DNA of 64,000 bases from Gammaproteobacteria bacterium (GTDB lineage Bacteria; Pseudomonadota; Gammaproteobacteria; Granulosicoccales; Granulosicoccaceae): positions 22,038-86,037 of the forward strand of contig PDPU01000029.1 of NCBI GenBank assembly GCA_002746645.1, read 5' to 3'. Each line of letters opens with the position of its first letter. The first letter of the stretch is position 1. Below the pieces are notes generated by a model. That model had not been told where the DNA came from, made no database searches, and saw only the letters and a program-made list of their open reading frames with translations. Positions 63,902-64,000 of this stretch are shown piece after piece. Position numbers and translations under genes: made by a program.

Positions 63902-64000
63902 TTACTCGAAGATCTTCGCGACGACGCCGGCACCGACCGTGCGGCCACCTTCGCGGATTGCAAAACGAAGCCCTTCTTCCATCGCGATCGGGTTGATCAG
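63902..64000 (-). CDS. tuf: Elongation factor Tu (partial, C-terminal end)
   Basis: The last 32 codons are visible on the minus strand, including [20 protein letters not shown] and GVVAKIFE before the TAA at 63904-63902. This is the universal EF-Tu C-terminus. The adjacent tuf-rpsJ order is that of the str-S10 junction in many bacteria. Confidence 0.95.
   Translation of the reverse strand: MINPIAMEEGLRFAIREGGRTVGAGVVAKIFE

Overview
The window is about 62-63% GC and densely coded, and gene content and gene order place it in the Gammaproteobacteria. Indicators are the 101-residue zinc-free S14, the acs/DUF4212/acetate-symporter module with its CBS-DUF294 and exonuclease partners, a CyoABCD quinol oxidase, YaaA and Fur-type boxes. 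I cannot name a genus from sequence alone. No tRNA, rRNA, CRISPR array, prophage or intact insertion sequence is visible.

Layout. (1) 1-7672, minus strand: the S10-spc ribosomal-protein operon from rplC to a truncated rplR, in canonical order. (2) 7.9-12.1 kb: a fumarylacetoacetate-hydrolase-family gene, a DUF2852 membrane protein, and a TetR regulator with a MATE exporter. (3) 12.3-20.7 kb: an acetate module (acs, DUF4212 subunit, Na+/solute symporter, CBS-DUF294 protein, membrane-anchored PAS-exonuclease). (4) 20.7-33 kb: membrane dipeptidase, CbiM-like permease, a DUF6502 regulator coupled to a large lipoprotein, a two-gene ABC exporter, and an ExaC-type aldehyde dehydrogenase divergent from a GAF regulator. 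(5) 33-38.2 kb: ferritin, DUF2867, a periplasmic histidine phosphatase, two small lipoproteins and an MHS-type transporter. (6) 38.4-43.4 kb: cyoABCD plus a SURF1 gene. (7) 43.4-52.1 kb: an iron and haem region (TonB receptor, DUF1513, imelysin, DUF4856 lipoprotein, orphan Fe(III)-binding protein, HemS-like protein) with one good and one weaker Fur box. (8) 52.3-63.5 kb: YeiH-like protein, MTHFR-like protein, an unknown protein, ankyrin protein, two more aldehyde dehydrogenases (one BetB), alkaline phosphatase, a repeat-bearing membrane protein, YaaA and DUF302. (9) 63.5-64 kb, minus strand: rpsJ and the 3' end of tuf.

The most unusual feature is architectural. rpsJ (S10) stays attached to tuf and is followed at once by a strong terminator. 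Its normal partner rplC lies 55.9 kb away on the same strand, with its own probable promoter (extended -10, A-rich upstream element) and a leader of about 210 nt. The S10 operon has therefore been opened between its first and second genes by a 56-kb block of ordinary-looking metabolic genes.

Other points of interest are two in-frame 9-bp minisatellites, a 24-bp triple repeat beside a Fur box, several palindromic operator candidates next to regulators, three consecutive GTGA start/stop overlaps in the cyo operon, and a probable transposase relic near the rpsJ-side boundary.
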